A DNA stretch of 9,651 bases from Caldilineaceae bacterium. Lineage in GTDB: Bacteria; Chloroflexota; Anaerolineae; Caldilineales; Caldilineaceae. Made by a program: the position numbers and the translations under genes. A model generated the notes under the pieces. That model saw only the letters and a list, made by a program, of their open reading frames with translations, was not told the origin of the DNA and made no database searches. Of this stretch, positions 8,571-9,651 are shown one piece after another. Positions within the stretch are counted from its first letter, which is position 1. Each line of letters starts with the position of its first letter. Location: assembly GCA_012032975.1 (NCBI GenBank), contig JAAUPU010000045.1, positions 1-9,651 on the forward strand, given 5' to 3'.

Positions 8571-9651
8571 GTGAGTATTCCGTCGACCACAGAAGCACCT
8601 GCAAAAAGTGATGCCCGCCCGATGTTGGAGAACCATGGCTGGGGCAAACTCTCGGATCTGTGCGACGATCTGGTGGTATATCGGAACTTGCGTCCTCTGG
8701 ATGATCGCCTGCCGGATCGTCGCGTCGTCTTGCGCAAGGCAGGGTTGAGCAATGACCGTACCCCACGCAAGGTAGATGGCGAATATGCCCAGGTCGCGCT
8801 CTGGATCGCCAGAGAAGCTCAGAAAGTGCGCGGCGCATCGGTCAACCTTCAGGAACTGCTCTTCATCGGCGACACGCTCTACAACGATGGCCAGGCCTAT
8901 CGCAATATGAAGAAAGTAAGCGGTTGGCAGAGCGCCTGTTTTATCTGCTCGGAAGCCTTGGGTGAGGAGCCTAGCTCGGAGGTCGATGACACGGACGAGA
9001 TATTCTGTGCAAACCGCTGGTCGGCCCTGGGCGCGTGGATCGGTCGAGCCAGGGAGCAGGGCATGGCACTGGATAGCCAGACTCTGGTTGTGATCGACAT
9101 CGACAAGACTGCTTTGGGCGCCAAGGGCCGCAATGACAAGGTGATTGACAAAGCCCGTCTTGAGGGAATCTATCGCACGATGGACGCTGTACTCGGCGAC
9201 GACTTTGACCGCGCTGCGTTCGAGACCCACTACGCCGAACTCAACCATGCCCGCTATCACCCGCTGACCGCTGACAATCAGGACTATCTGGCCTATGTCT
9301 GTCTGGTCATCAATGCTGGGCTGATTGATTTTGACGAAGTGGTCAGCGAGATGGAAAATGGCAGCCTGGACAACTTCGAACAGTTCTTGCGCTGGGTTGA
9401 TACCCGCATGATGGGCAACCCGTTGGGCGGAGAGAGTTTCCGCCAGGTCCACGAGTCCGTAGTCTGTAGCGTGCGGATTGGCGATCCGACGCCGTTCAAG
9501 AGCTTCCGTCGCCAAGAGTTTATTTCGACCGTCGAGCATATGGGTGTGACGCAAGATGGCGCCGCGGTTGAAGAGGTGATCGCCCAAGAGATCACGCTGA
9601 CCCAAGAGATCTTTGAGCTTGCCAGGTGGCTGCGCAGCGAGCATTGCCTTG
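8571..9651 (+). CDS. HAD-like protein of unknown function, partial at right edge
   Basis: An open frame of 360 codons from GTG 8571 runs off the right edge. An in-frame stop at 8559-8561 limits the start; GGGGGA at 8561-8566 lies just before the GTG, and ATG 8622 is the fallback. Two HAD-superfamily signatures are visible: LLFIGDTLYND (residues 96-106), worded like motif IV near the end of a HAD core, and LVVIDIDKTALG (172-183), worded like motif I (DxDxT) that begins a core. Between them is a segment with SACFICSEALGEE. After motif I comes a helix-rich stretch of more than 150 residues containing IGDPTPFKSFRRQEF, which could be a cap domain. The remaining motifs of a second core would lie off-window. 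A Mg-dependent phosphohydrolase is likely but the substrate is unknown. The gene starts 142 bases after the hairpin downstream of asd, so it is probably a separate transcription unit. I recognise no named family. Confidence 0.7.
   Translation, partial: MSIPSTTEAPAKSDARPMLENHGWGKLSDLCDDLVVYRNLRPLDDRLPDRRVVLRKAGLSNDRTPRKVDGEYAQVALWIAREAQKVRGASVNLQELLFIGDTLYNDGQAYRNMKKVSGWQSACFICSEALGEEPSSEVDDTDEIFCANRWSALGAWIGRAREQGMALDSQTLVVIDIDKTALGAKGRNDKVIDKARLEGIYRTMDAVLGDDFDRAAFETHYAELNHARYHPLTADNQDYLAYVCLVINAGLIDFDEVVSEMENGSLDNFEQFLRWVDTRMMGNPLGGESFRQVHESVVCSVRIGDPTPFKSFRRQEFISTVEHMGVTQDGAAVEEVIAQEITLTQEIFELARWLRSEHCL

Noticed and set aside
8433..9644. 403-codon open frame on the minus strand opposite the HAD-like gene
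   Set aside because: The plus strand carries HAD signatures with sensible composition and stays open to the edge; the minus-strand translation matches nothing recognisable.

Overview
The window looks like an ordinary bacterial chromosome segment of moderately high G+C. It carries a protease gene on the minus strand and a run of amino-acid metabolism genes on the plus strand. Three traits fit Chloroflexota (Anaerolineae or Caldilineae-like lineages): the archaeal/fungal-type aspartate-semialdehyde dehydrogenase, a HisRS with eukaryote-like motif-2 wording, and a SAM-I riboswitch on an aspartokinase gene. This placement is inference; there is no rRNA or other marker to settle it.

Layout: (1) 1-1177, minus strand: the N-terminal two thirds of a signal peptide peptidase SppA/protease IV gene that runs off the left edge and has two frame breaks. 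(2) 1178-1532: divergent intergenic region with a good promoter for the next gene. (3) 1533-2642, plus: alanine dehydrogenase (ald). (4) 2766-4156, plus: histidyl-tRNA synthetase (hisS) with one frame break. (5) 4142-4381: a strong promoter, a SAM-I (S-box) riboswitch and its terminator, followed by a candidate 41-codon ORF beginning in the terminator stem. (6) 4512-5970, plus: aspartokinase (lysC-like) with one frame break. (7) 5963-6058: an extended -10 promoter, a Rho-independent terminator and a second hairpin. (8) 6084-7208, plus: homoserine dehydrogenase (hom). (9) 7273-8376, plus: aspartate-semialdehyde dehydrogenase (asd), then a strong hairpin. (10) 8571 to the right edge, plus: a GTG-started HAD-like protein of unknown function with two HAD-type signature motifs in an unusual order.

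How the genes work together: aspartokinase, Asd and Hom are the three enzymes that convert aspartate to homoserine, the branch point to threonine and methionine; Asd also feeds lysine. The S-box in front of aspartokinase implies that entry into the pathway is switched off when S-adenosylmethionine is plentiful, so the cluster seems tuned to methionine/SAM demand. Ald links alanine and pyruvate, and HisRS charges tRNA-His; neither has an obvious link to the homoserine genes beyond orientation.

The main caution is quality. Four single-base frame breaks (two in sppA, one each in hisS and lysC) interrupt otherwise perfectly conserved proteins. Three are single-base losses in G/C-rich runs and one is a single-base gain. 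Since hisS is normally essential, uncorrected sequencing or assembly indels are the likeliest explanation. The most interesting unexplained items are the small ORF gated by the riboswitch terminator, the hairpin-rich hom leader, and the HAD-like protein at the right edge.
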